DNA of 64,000 nucleotides from Apiotrichum sp. Y4204 (taxonomy: Eukaryota > Basidiomycota > Tremellomycetes > Trichosporonales > Trichosporonaceae): contig JAMYHL010000069.1 of NCBI GenBank assembly GCA_025531455.1, positions 62,001-126,000 of the forward strand, in the 5' to 3' direction. Below the pieces are notes generated by a model that made no database searches, was not told the DNA's origin, and was given only the letters and a program-made list of their open reading frames with translations. Made by a program: the position numbers and the translations under genes. Of the stretch, positions 35,717-47,200 are shown piece by piece. Each line of letters begins with the position of its first letter. The stretch's first letter is position 1.

Positions 35717-38161
35717 ATGGCATCTCGAGCGGCACCGCACGCCGCCGCGGCGCTCCTTCCAGCCGCCGCCGTTCTCGCCGTGCACGCTCTAAGCACATTT
35801 TCCGCACACGCGCTCTCGGTATCTGCACACCTCCACGCAGACCACACCCACGGCCGTGGGGGCCACACATCGTCCCCGCAACACGCCCGTTTCCACGAGT
35901 ACGGCCCCAGCGGCGTGCCCGGTCGCCGCCCGACAGCTGTCGAGGCGCGGTTAGCCGCGCTGCTCCTCCTCGCGCGCGGACTCGCGGGTATGTGGACCAA
36001 CCACAAGTCGGCCAAGGGGAAGGGTAAGCGATTGAGCTCGGGGCTCGATGTCGGAGCCGGCAACACCGCGATTGGGGTGCTCCAGATTGCCGCCTATGCC
36101 GTTGCGGCACGAGCGGGGCCCGTTCGGTGAGTCTTTAAAGCTGGGGTCATGGCGAGTCTGACGCTCTAGATCGGCAGCGCTGCTGCTCCTCGCCCCGTTG
36201 GCCACGCCGAAACCCCTGTCGTTGGTGCTGGTTGCCGTGCTGTGTGGCCTGCAGATGTGGTCGGGCGACGGTATCGGTGGAATTGCAATGGGAGTCCTCG
36301 TAGCCACAACTGCGGCTCTCGCGGTGCGGAGACGACAGGATGTTGAGCCGTTCGGCGCCGTCGCGGCTGTTCTTGGCGCCCTCGGGCTCTGTGTGACTGT
36401 AAGTTAGCTGCGCGACGGGACCCGACTCGTCGTCATGTGTTTTGGCGAGTCTCTAACCCCAGCGCGTTCCATTGACTGTCGTACCACTGGCAGTGGTCGC
36501 TGCCGTCCTGGCACCGTCTCTCCCATTCTCCGCTCCGGCTCCAGGCCTGACTCTTGTTGCGGTAGCCGTGTTCAAGACATTCGCACTCCCGCCCTCGCCT
36601 CCGATGTTGGATCTTATTCTCCTAATTCCTGCACTTGCTCTGGCCTGGCGTCACACTCCGAACCCAGCAGCCTTCACCTTCCCCTCGTCCGCACCGCCTG
36701 TCACAACCGCTCAGCACGCATGGTACTCGCCCTACATTCTCGTGCCTGCCGAGTGGCGCCCGCACCTGGCCACGATTCTGCGGACCCCTACGTCCCGCAA
36801 GATCTTTGGATTCCTTTGTCTTAACCTGGCCTACATGGGCGTACAGATGGCGTACGGCGTGATCACAAACTCGCTGGGTTTAATCTCAGATGGTGAGTGG
36901 GAAGGGGATTGAGGGAAGACCTTACTGATGATAGCTATTCACATGCTCTTCGATTGCCTCGGCCTTGCTGTTGGCCTTTGGGCCAGTGTCGCTGCAACTT
37001 GGAAGCCGGACGGACAGTACACTTTTGGCTACGCGCGTGTCGAGACTCTGAGCGGGTTTGCTAATGGTACGTGGCGGGGGTTTGACATGTGCTGATCGCG
37101 CAGGCTGCTTCCTTATCTTGATCTCCATCTTCATCATCGTGGAAGGGATTCAGCGTATCATGAACCCGCCCGAGATGGAGACACGCCAGCTCCTCTTAGT
37201 TAGCAGCATTGGTCTCGCCATCAACCTGTTTGGCATGTGGGCCACTGGCGGGCACCACCATCACGGCCATGGACACAGTCATGGCCACGGTCACGGGCAC
37301 AGCCACGGACACGACCATGGCCATGACCATGACCACTCGGGATCCGCCCTGGGTATCGTTCATGACAAGAAGAGCGACGATTGCTCCCATGACCACAGTC
37401 ATGACCACTCCCACTCGCACGACCACGTACACGAACATAAGAATGGCCACGACCACGCTCATGGCGAGAAGTGTGACGGGCACGCCCACGGACATGACCA
37501 CAGCCACGGACACTCGCACAATGGCCACGACCACGGACACAGCCACTCGCACTCTCACGCCCACGACCTTGGACACAGCCATGACCATGGACACGATCAT
37601 GGACACGGCCACGGCCACGGCCACGGGCACTCGCACAACATGCAAGGCGTGTTCCTGCACGTCATGGCGGACACGCTCGGCAGTGTCGGTGTGATCGCCT
37701 CTACCATGCTCATCCGCGCAACGGGGTGGACAGGATGGGATCCGCTAGCGTCCCTGTTCATCGCGGCGCTCATTCTCGCCTCGGTGCTCCCTCTCGTGAC
37801 GGATGCGGCTCGCGTGCTCGCCCTCGACGCAAAGGATATCGAGAGTGATGTGCGCGCAGCGCTCGCCCGCCTCAAGTCCATTGAGGGCGTGGCGTCGTAC
37901 TCTGCCGCACGGTTCTGGCCGAAGGGCGAGGGCCTCGTCGTCGGCAGCATTCATGTTCAGACCGAGGCGGCGACAATCGTACATGGTGGCCAGGCTAACG
38001 GCGGCCATGTGCACCGGTCGGTCGACACAGCCCGGCTGGTCGCTCGGGTGGAGCAGACGCTTAAGAGCGGCATCCCCGGCCTGACTGAGATTGTCGTGCA
38101 GCTCGAGAGCGGCGAGTTCTGCTCGTGCATGACGAGCTCGGGGCTCGGTTTGTTGAACTAG
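35717..38161 (+). CDS. MSC2: Msc2/ZnT5-like CDF zinc transporter, 752 aa
   Basis: Five exons: 35717-36126, 36170-36398, 36463-36892, 36935-37066 and 37104-38161. The introns are 43, 64, 42 and 37 nt. The N-terminal half has several hydrophobic segments, as in the long Msc2/ZnT5 branch of the cation diffusion facilitator family. The CDF core begins near [20 protein letters not shown]. Metal-site HxxxD motifs are present in both expected helices: HMLFD and HVMAD. Between the core helices is a huge His/Asp/Gly/Ser loop (about residues 451-578) with about 54 histidines. The C-terminal part ([20 protein letters not shown]) is the cytosolic regulatory domain. The family moves zinc from cytosol into the ER/secretory pathway. 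The gene follows RIM101 on the same strand and converges on VPS39 with 108 bp between stops. Confidence 0.92.
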
Positions 38162-38269
38162 AGGCAGTTGGTGTGTGTCATGTGATTCTTCATGCATTAA
38201 AAGGAAGGGGTAATGGATGCAGGGTATTAAGAGAAACTAGATAATGGTGGTGTGAATATATGGTAAGAC

Positions 38270-41200
38270 TCAGGCCCTTGCGCGTTCGAGTTTAGCGCTG
38301 AACAGGTCCTTGCAGTGTAGGTGAGTAACCTCACCTCTAGGTGCATGTACTGCGACGGCACTCTGTCCAAGCCGTTTGTGACACTGGGGACAGATCCGCT
38401 GGTCGGTGACCCTGACACGCTTCACCTCGAGACCAACGACAAAGCGCTCAACCTGAGCCTTCCGTGCGGCAAGCAGCCCACGCATGACGCGGTGCTCGTT
38501 CCTCCTGGAACGCGCAGTGCCTAGAGTCGACACAAAAAACTCTTGCAGATCCTTGACGGGAACAAGCGGTGGGAGGAGCTCGAGGACGGCGGCAGCGTCG
38601 AGGTGCGGGCCGTGCCGTCCCACAAGATCGAGGGCGGGAGGCACAAGTGGCTCATGTGGGGGTGTTGGGCAAAGATAAAGCTTGAGGAGGTGGAGGAAGA
38701 TACCGTGGGGGTCAGGATCACGGGCATACACGCGAGAGCAGTAACTGAATATCAGCACCGCCAGAACACATTAAACGTACGCTTCGGCGGCAGAATAATC
38801 GCCTAACGTGTACACATAAATCTTGAGTGCCTCGTCGTGGTTGCCCATTCGCCCAAGTAGAACAGCCCGGACTTGGGGCACTTCTGTATCTGTCAGCCTG
38901 ATCGCGGAGCAGTGTTGGTTGTCGCTGATGCTCACCATTCTTTTTCAGAGAACTCAAGAGGCGGTACGCGCGGTATTGGGTTGAGGTGTTCAAGAATTCT
39001 AGCAGCTGGTCGATAGCCTTTGCCCGGCGGGCCTCTGTCGTCGACCCAGTGTCCTCGGCGCTGTCCTCTTTCTCGTCTGTATCCTTGTCCCCCTTGTGTT
39101 TGCCATGCTTTGGTGGTTCCCTAATTCGACGGAGGTACAGTTCTGCAAGCTTGTCGTGAAGATCAGGAGAACTCTCACCAAGATCAACGATGTGCTCAAG
39201 ATAGGAGATGGCACTAGGCCAATGTTCTTTTTCCAGGAACGCGGTGACCGCAGCATGCGGGAGAGCATCGACCTCGGGCTCATCTGCAGTGAAAATCTGG
39301 ACGCTCAGTGGTGACCTCGCATTATATCGCCACATACCTGAAGGGCGCGAGCGGGATCCTCCTTCAAAATCCATTTAGACGCCGTAAAGATGAGGTCCAA
39401 GTGCGCAGGGCCCAGCTTCTGGAGATACCGCACAGTTGGCGGGTAACGGTCGAGTGGATCGTCCTCGTCCTGCGCTTGCCTGGGATGTTAATATGACAAG
39501 AATGAATAAGATGCGCGATACTCACTCGTACAGCATGTTGAGTGCCTTGTCGTGCATGTGCTTTTGCATGTACAGATCACGCAGGTCATCAATCCTGCCC
39601 TTCTCGCGGAGAAGAGGTTCGACCTCCGCCACATCGCACCAGTTCTCGATACGACAGAGCGATCCAACGAGACTGGGACGAGCCACAAGGTAGACCTTGA
39701 GGAGGGATGTGTACACAACCTGCGCCGTGCGGAGAAGTTGCTCGGGTGTCAGATCTGTGAGGGGCCCATCCGGGATTGATTGAACCTCAGTTGCTGGCAG
39801 TTCAGAAAGAGGTGGAAGGTCCTTCTCGTTGGGAAGAGTAACGTTCGGCGTTATGCCGGCCAGCTTCTGACGCCGGTCAGATAGGTAAAACAGAAGCTCG
39901 TCGATAGCGGCGCGGGAAAGACCGTTGGCAGATACCACGCTAGCAACAGGCGCAGTGGGCGAGGCAGACTTCTCCGTCGGAGGGGAGGTGGCGCGTTCAG
40001 GGCGCTCCGGTGTAGCGGGCACTGTCGATGCACTAGCTACGGAGCGAAGCGTGTCTGTACTGCGCTTCCGGCCAAGAGCCAACAGAGGGTTTTTGAGCAG
40101 TTTGGGGACCTCATCGACCACAGATGTCGGAGGTTCGGGTTCTGATTCCGGTTCCAGTCGGGCACCCTCCGTCGCGCCAAACAGGGCCATCCACTCGTCG
40201 CGAGGGACAGCAAGATTGCCGGAGATGGTGTCCTTCGGGTACAGCGCAACCACCTTGGCGGGATGCACATTGTGCACTAGAAACGCTTCCAGGGCGGCCT
40301 TGTACTCTCCGTGTGCGAACTGCGTCAGTCCCTGTAAGCTGCACAGGTGGAACAGCTTTTGCGCCTATGGGTCAGCGATGGGCACAGGCATAGAGCCTAC
40401 CGGTGCGAGGTCCTTGTCTCCGACGGCTTCAACGAGCCCGATAGCATCGGATATGCGGCCTTCCTTCACAAGCTCGTCCACTTGCTCGCCAATACCAGCC
40501 CCGTTCAGCTCCCAAACTGTGCTTCCCTCAGCAAGTAGGCTGCGATCTGTTGGAGTGGAGACCAGGAGGACTCGCGGATTCTTGCCTTTCCCGACACACA
40601 GTCCACAGACAGTCAATCCCCCAGTGGCTGGCGTGGGGAATGTGACGGTCATTCCTAGTGCGAGCGTCGGCGCTAGGTGGACGTATACTGTTGGTAGGGC
40701 CGTCGCGGTCGGACCAGGAACAACCGAGTAGATGTAAGGGTTGGAGTAAGCTGCCGTTAGCAAGACGCGGGTTGCTCCACATACCCATTCCGTCAGGTGC
40801 AGCAGGCCAGTGAAGCGACTCTGGCCGTGTGAAGTTGCCTTCGGCAGAGAAAAACACGCCAAGATCTAAGGAGTTAGCGATTGAAGTAGTGAGCCGAACT
40901 CCACTCACCATCACGAATGAGCAGTGCCTCGCCACCAACGGTGCGAGTTCCGACGGGTACTGCGGCGCCTTTCCCAAGCATGTACCCGCCCAGGCCACTC
41001 CATCCGCTCGTGAATCCCGATCCGGCGCCTTCTGGCGCTGCCGCAGCCACATTGGCCGTCCTAGCTGGCGGGTACCCAGTTGCTGGGAGGTCGGAAACCG
41101 TAAGCCGCTTGGTCGGCGTACCTCCATGGATGTGGAGGAGTACACTGGCCTGTGGCGAGTAAAGGAGATGCACGACGCCCGGAAGATCCGCGTAGACTGG

Positions 41201-41931
41201 TGCGGGGAAGATGACGGCGCGAGGTGAGTGTGGAAGGGACAGCTCCCAGACCTCCCCCAAAACGCGGCCCGCGCCATAGGCACACACCTTCTTCCTGCAG
41301 CCGATGATAAGGAGATCGCGCGTAACCTTTGTAGGTGTCGCGGTCCCTGGTGCATCACCTCCATCTGCAGGGACAGTCGCAAAGTAGGTCGTGGCCGCAA
41401 ACGCGTGGGCCGTACGTGCCTGGGTAAGAATGGTACTGCTGCCCTTGGCGGTGGGGTTCTCAAGTGCGTACAGCGTCACGACGGAATCTGCGGTCAGCAA
41501 GAACTCGAATAGACACACCCACCAGCCAGGACCACCAGTTGCTTCGCTTCAGAGAGAACTGTGATCTGCTGGATTTCCCGCTTTGTGAGCTGGTACGAGG
41601 CGATGAGTGTTGGGGTGGGCGCGGTGGAGACGGATTGGGGATCAGGTGTCTCAGCTGGCGGGGATGTGGCTTGCTCGTCGCTACCTGCAGTGTTGGAAGC
41701 AGCAGCGGAATCCTCAGGCGCGTCGGTGTCAACGCGGTGTTCTGCTTTCTTGGCATCCTCCGACTGAGCCGTGGTGGACAATGTGTCTAATGATGCCGGC
41801 TTGGGGTCGAGGTCGTAGACCTTCACGCTGCCGTCGCTGCAGCCAGCATACAGACGGCCATCATGCTGGTGGAGAGCTGTGATGCGCGCCTTTGTGCCGG
41901 GTATGAGTGGGTGAAGGGCGTGTGAGCCCAT
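38270..41931 (-). CDS. VPS39: Vps39/Vam6-like HOPS/CORVET tethering subunit, 1,114 aa
   Basis: Nine exons on the minus strand: 41931-41523, 41487-40909, 40865-40785, 40750-40401, 40364-39526, 39479-39338, 39296-38936, 38889-38781 and 38744-38270. The introns are 34-46 nt. The N-terminal CNH/beta-propeller region includes ALHQHDGRLYAGCSDGSVKV and VVLADSVVTLYALE, the latter restored by splicing. A helical solenoid follows (FAHGEYKAALEAFLVHNVHP, then AKVVALYPKDTISG). The Vps39 domain 1 lies around residues 690-755 (YTSLLKVYLVARPSLVG). The C-terminal domain 2 carries a CPQC...HC zinc-finger-like pair. The protein tethers vacuole or late-endosome membranes through Rab7/Ypt7. The related Vps3/TRAP1 family is the main alternative, but the PAKVVALYP segment and C-terminus favour Vps39. 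Confidence 0.87.
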
Positions 41932-42417
41932 GGCCGCTGGCTGCGAGTGGATGAAGAATGTGGATGGGGTCGAGAGAGGGTATGGAATCGAGAAGGACGA
42001 TTGGAGTCAAAGTCGGATGATGAGATGCAGGGCGTGGTTTGGAAGGAGTGACGTCGAGGAAAACGAGCTGAATGAGGTCAAACTCCAAGCCAGCAGTCAG
42101 CCGGCCAGCAGCCAACAGGCAGCCAGCCAACCAGTCGCTGTATGGTGAAGTGACCACCACCACCCAACAGTCCCTTACCCCGATTACGACATCAGAGCTT
42201 CCGAGACCGGGGACTCCTTCATTCAAGAAGCGGAGGGTCGCGGGGGTGCTCATTCGTGGGTCGTCGGAACAGTATTTATCCATCTTCTCCTGCTCGCTCG
42301 TTCTCATTCTTCTTCATTCTCATGCACATTCATCCATTGCGAATAACACGTACGCTCGTCCCCATCCGACTCTCTTTCCCCGCGAAAACGGCCCTCCAAC
42401 CTCGCCCTCTCTCCACA
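41932..42417. promoter_or_regulatory. Divergent promoter, VPS39 / macro-domain gene
   Basis: A 486-bp region separates the two oppositely directed start codons and must hold both promoters. It includes a short run of cagccagc/agccaacc words at about 42090-42130 and a CT-rich leader before the plus-strand ATG. No specific factor site is assigned. Confidence 0.6.
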
Positions 42418-43599
42418 ATGCCTGCCAACGCCGTTGACCCCTTCTCCCTTCCAACCATCAAGGACCTCTACGCCGACCGGACACTTCGGACCTCGTCGTC
42501 GCCCAAGTACCAGGCGAACGACGACATCAACAAGCGTGTTTCCATCTGGCATGGTAAGTGGCATTGATGGAACTCTCCGCGCTTTAACCCGAGATGCTGA
42601 CCACCCCAGGTGACATTACCAAGCTGCAGGTGAGTGGCATCTCATCCCGGAACATTAGGAGATGTCCCGGTGATGATGAGACAGACTGTGGAGGATGGAG
42701 CGAGAGAAAGCAGAACATAAAAGTCACGGATCGAGCGTTGCCGGACTTTTTGCGACCTCTCGCTGCGAGGATCGCCAGTCTCGCCTCTGTTTATCGCCTC
42801 TCGGTTCCGTCCCTGTCTTGAGCTGGACACCATGCACAACCCCGGACATCCACTGACCATCAGGCAGGAATGATTGTCAACGCCGCGAACAAGACTCTTC
42901 TCGGAGGCGGTGGTGTCGATGGTGCTATCCACGCGGCCGCTGGGCCAAGTCTCTTCGAGGAGTGTGTTACCCTCGGTGGCGCCGACCCGGGTAAGACGAA
43001 GCTCACCAGCGCCTACAACGTGAGTGAACAAACCTAGCGGAGCTGTGGGATCAATGTTTACCTTTGTAACACCTTGTTCTGCTTTTAGGCTCTAAGATAT
43101 ACCACGCTGATGGGGCCAATGCTGATGACAGCTTCCCGCTCGCCGTGTCGCCCACACTGTCGGACCGGTGTACAACTCGTCTCGCGCCGAGCAGTGCGCC
43201 GAGCAGCTCCAAAGCTGCTACCGCACGTCTCTCGAGCTCTTCTCGGAGTACGGTGGTACCATTGGCTTCCCGAGCATCTCTACTGGCGTTTGTGAGTTCA
43301 GATCACACCGTTGAGGTCATGGAGTGCATCACGGTTCTCGCTCTTTCCATTGCCTCTCATAACCTTGGCTAATGACAGTCGGCTACCCCATTGAGCCTGC
43401 AACGAACATCGCGCTGGACACGGTCCGCGCGTTCCTTGAGGAGAACACCAACGTACGTCGCCCCCTTCAAATACCCCGAAATCCGAGCTGGGCCATGTCG
43501 ACTGACACACAGATCGAGCGCGTCGTGTTCGTCGTGTTCTCGGCCGGCGACGAGGATGTATATCACCGCCTTGCACCCCTCTACTTTCCCCGCGCCTAG
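42418..43599 (+). CDS. MacroD-type macro-domain protein (ADP-ribosyl hydrolase), 210 aa
   Basis: Six exons: 42418-42553, 42610-42629, 42864-43019, 43132-43291, 43379-43452 and 43513-43599. Exon 2 is only 20 nt. The spliced protein reads [25 protein letters not shown], then [44 protein letters not shown] and a C-terminal [19 protein letters not shown]. These are the ADP-ribose-binding blocks of the macro fold, including NAAN and GGGVDGAIH of the MacroD/LRP16 subgroup. That subgroup removes mono-ADP-ribose from proteins and hydrolyses O-acetyl-ADP-ribose. An N-terminal extension of about 45 residues precedes the fold. Introns 2 (234 nt) and 3 (112 nt) are long for this window. Identity is strong; the in vivo substrate is unknown. 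Confidence 0.92.
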
Positions 43600-44252
43600 T
43601 CCGCCCGCCCCCCGTCTGTAGGTTGTAGATCTTTTGCTTGTAGCTATGAGTAAGGGTCGCGAGGTGGAGGTGGCGACCCCGTCGTCCACCACCAGTCGCA
43701 GTCTCGCAGCAACATGTACAGTAGAAAAAAGTAGCTCGTGTAGTGGCCTCTGGCCCAGGTATGCACCCAAATGTAGGCTCTGATACCAGAGGACTGCGAA
43801 GGCCATACGGTACAAGTGGTCGGAGCGGGTGAACGACTCATCAATGCCGACGGTCGGATGTTTATCACGCCGCCCCGGAGTGGCAGTCACGGGGCCCTGT
43901 TTCATCCAGCTTGCTTGATACCCGAGTGCCGGTCCGTACATCTCACCCGATCACCCTCCACACAACGTCATGAACCGCTTGGCTTGACCCCACGGGGAAG
44001 AGGGAATGTCGGGAAAACATCAAGTCACTAACCGTTCAGCTGCATGTTTAGGTGATCTGGACGATCATGTCGATCAAGAAGGGATCGCAGATGCAAAATG
44101 TACATGTACGATGATCAGATCAGACAGATGCTCATGCTTGATATCTATCTGATCATAGCAGAGTAGCTACCGGTCGATGCGAAAGCGGCCACGGGGACCG
44201 CCGGATGTGATTAATTGCCTATGAGCTATGCTACAACATCTGTTCTTCACAA
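43600..44252. other. Convergent intergenic region
   Basis: About 650 bp between the macro-domain gene stop and the stop of the Myb-like gene. It contains inverted gatcatgtcgatc / gatcagatc words near 44060-44160. No additional gene is supported. Confidence 0.55.
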
Positions 44253-47200
44253 TTACTGCCCGCCGAGAACGGCATTCGTGATCAGCGCGCGGCGCACCAT
44301 CTCGCTGCTTCGCGTCTCCTCTTGCGTATCGTTCTCGGGCTCAACTTGGTCATGATCGACCACTTCCTCCTTTTTATGCCCGTCCTCATCGTCATCCTCA
44401 TCGTCATTCCCATCCCCCTCCTCGTTCTCATCCTCGTCCTCACTCCCATTCCCTTCCTCATTCCCATCCCCATCGTCATCCTCATCCCCATCTTCATCCT
44501 CATCCTCATCCTCGTCGTGTTCGTCGATACTCGGCTCGCGGGGCGGATGATTGTTGGTAGAACGGCCTTGCTTTGAACGAGTCGAACTGGTAGTACGCGA
44601 CTGGAGTCAGAACTTCACTCTGCCGCCTCAAGCGTGTTACTCACAATAGTCGTTCGCCTACGTGTGACCATCCTTGTAGCTCGTGCTGAAGTTTTCGGTG
44701 GAGATTTGTCCGGTTCAGGAGTTGCGTCCTCACTCTTAGACCGTTTAATGGAGGGCCCTGCCTCTCCGTCGGGGTCCTCATCGGAGTCGGACATAACCCT
44801 TTTGGACCGGCTGCTGCGTAACCTGTTGGCTACTGAGGCTCTCTCTGATGAAACAGGTGTGGCGATTGCTCGCGACCGCTTGCGTCTCACAGGCGGTTCC
44901 GGCTCTGAATCCGAGAGGTCCTGGCGGCGGGAAGCGGCGCGAGTGGTCCTGGTCGTCCCAGATTCCGCTGTTTTCGAAGACTCCACTCCCGCCCTCCGCG
45001 AACCTGTGCGCCTGGGAGAGTAATCCGACTGGTTAGACTGGCCCATTTTGCCAGCAGTGTCCCTCGATCTAGTGCGCCTCGCCGGCAGTTCAGCCTCTCT
45101 AGCGATAGGTTTAATAGCTGGGATAACAACGGATACCCGAGATTTGCGACGAGTGACGGACCGCACTTGTTCCGACTCGGACTCATCCGAGAGGTCATCC
45201 GATTGGACTCGTCGACGGACGCGCTGGCGCTTATACGTTCGAACAGTCGTGCGGCGCTGGGTACTGGGTCCAGCCTCTGGCCGCTCGAGTGAGACGTTTC
45301 TGACTGATAAGGCGGAAAGTGGTGATGAGATGGCTGGGGCCCCATCCTGGTCCCCAACAGGAGAGCTCAGTCGAACTGGGTCGTCGATCGTGATATCTGC
45401 GGGCTTGACAGGTGAGCTGATCAAACTCGAAGCATTGTCCTCGCCCTCGGCGCTTCGATTCTTGATGGGACTGCGTGGCTCTGATTCGCGGGCGGATCCA
45501 CCACGAGAAACGGACGGCTCCTTTGGAACTCGCACCGGGGAAGGTGGCCCGTCTGCTTCTCCGTCGCGTTCAGATTGTTGCGAGGCGTCGCCAGCGATGT
45601 CTGGCCGCGGTGGTGAAGAATGTACTGCACTGAAGATACGAGGCGGGGCCATCAGCGGGGCAGATGCCCTGCTCGCAACGTGCGTGTATAGATCATCGAG
45701 ACTAAACGGTTCCGGAAAGTCAGAGGAAATGGCAAAACCAATGTCCTGAACGTCAGCTCCGATAGATGCCAAGACTTACGGTCAGGTCGACAACCACTGA
45801 CGCCACCACGGCACCTTGTTTCTGGCGAACTCGAGGTGATCTAGGTACCTCCTGCTGAGGGCGATCAGAGGCCCTGCCCTTCCCCTTGCCCTTGTCCTCA
45901 GTTGTACGAATGACGGCCTCAAGCTCCCCCGGATCCTCCGGATCATCAAGCGCGCCTTCCTCCTCTATCACTTCCTCCTCATCCTCCGAGGCCTGAGCTT
46001 CCAAAGCAGCTCGCTCAGCGTGCTCTTCCCAGAGTTCATCCGCCATGTCTTCGAATTGCAATTTCTTCGTCGCGTTCAGCTCGCGGAGATACGCCTTCTT
46101 ATCGCGATGCCCTCGTGGAAGATAGTGTCGCGCGCGTCCAACCACGGGGAGATTCTGGTTACGGCGCGCGTTCACAATGGTGCGCATCTTATCCTTCATG
46201 TGCTGGGCATTGTAGAACTTAAGGTGGGGTGTCCAATGAGCGAACTCGCCATAAAAGTACTCGACAACGGCGCAGGGATTGGGCTCAGTCATCGGGACTT
46301 TTTGCACCTCTCGGTACAAGAGGACGCTCTCGGCTTCACTCCACTTTTTGGGTCCCAGTTTGCGGACATACCGCGATATTTTGCCGGGTACAGTCCCAAA
46401 CAGAATCGATCGTGGCTTTCGGTAGCCCTCCGGAAGGACCATTCTGGGATCTTCTATAAGTGGGCTTTTGTCTACATCGCACATGTAGAGGTCAATCTTG
46501 TTTCGGTTCTGTTCCAATTGAGACTGCGGCTCTTGGAGGGGTGCCGTCGCGGGGTCAAAAGGATCCTCATCTGCGGGGAAGAGAGAGCCGTCATGGGCAG
46601 CGACCTCGTCCATCAGGGCCTGATGTGACTCATCCGGCACGTATGGCACGAGTTCCTCGGGCGTCTCTTCGCGGTTAAACGGCTGGTGTGGCATCGAGGA
46701 CGGGTGATGGGGGCTCAGAGCTCGTGGGCCGCGAAGGGGCTTTTCAACGGGATGCGGGGCATCGGCTGTTTGCTCAGAGGGGCCCATATCCGGGTGGACA
46801 CTCTCGGTTGGGTGAACGGTACGCTCAGGTGTGGGTGTCGCGAATCGACCGCCTTCGATCGCCTCTTGGCGCTTATGTGCGAAGAAGGCGGCCTGGTTCC
46901 CTGGACGAGCGGGCGAGTCAATGTTGCCGTTCGTGGTCGCCTGAGTCACCACTACCGAAGAAAATCGCGAAGCAAGACTGATCGCGCGTTGAGCGACAGA
47001 CTGTGATGAGACCTGAACAAAAGCAGTTTGGGTACCTCCCGATTGGGCAACGTCGGATGGCGGGTTGGGGTCTGGCTGGGGTGCGTTCTCAACTACGGCC
47101 TGGGGCGATGGTAGTGCGTCGAAGAACACGTCTTGATTTTCATCGTTAGGCAAGGGTGGCGAAGCTGGTCGAGTCTCGGGAACATCATTCCCGACAGGAG

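Noticed and set aside
37196..37694. Val/Met-rich (minus) and Thr-rich (plus) frames
   Set aside because: Shadows of the His-repeat loop of the zinc transporter.
42630..42863. Possible intronic C/D snoRNA (gtgatga C-box-like word)
   Set aside because: The only ctga D-box candidate is about 180 nt away beside the branch site, and no terminal stem was seen.
44322..44576. Hydrophobic Ile/Leu/Pro plus-strand frame resembling a membrane protein
   Set aside because: Antisense image of the Glu/Asp-coding last exon of the Myb-like gene.
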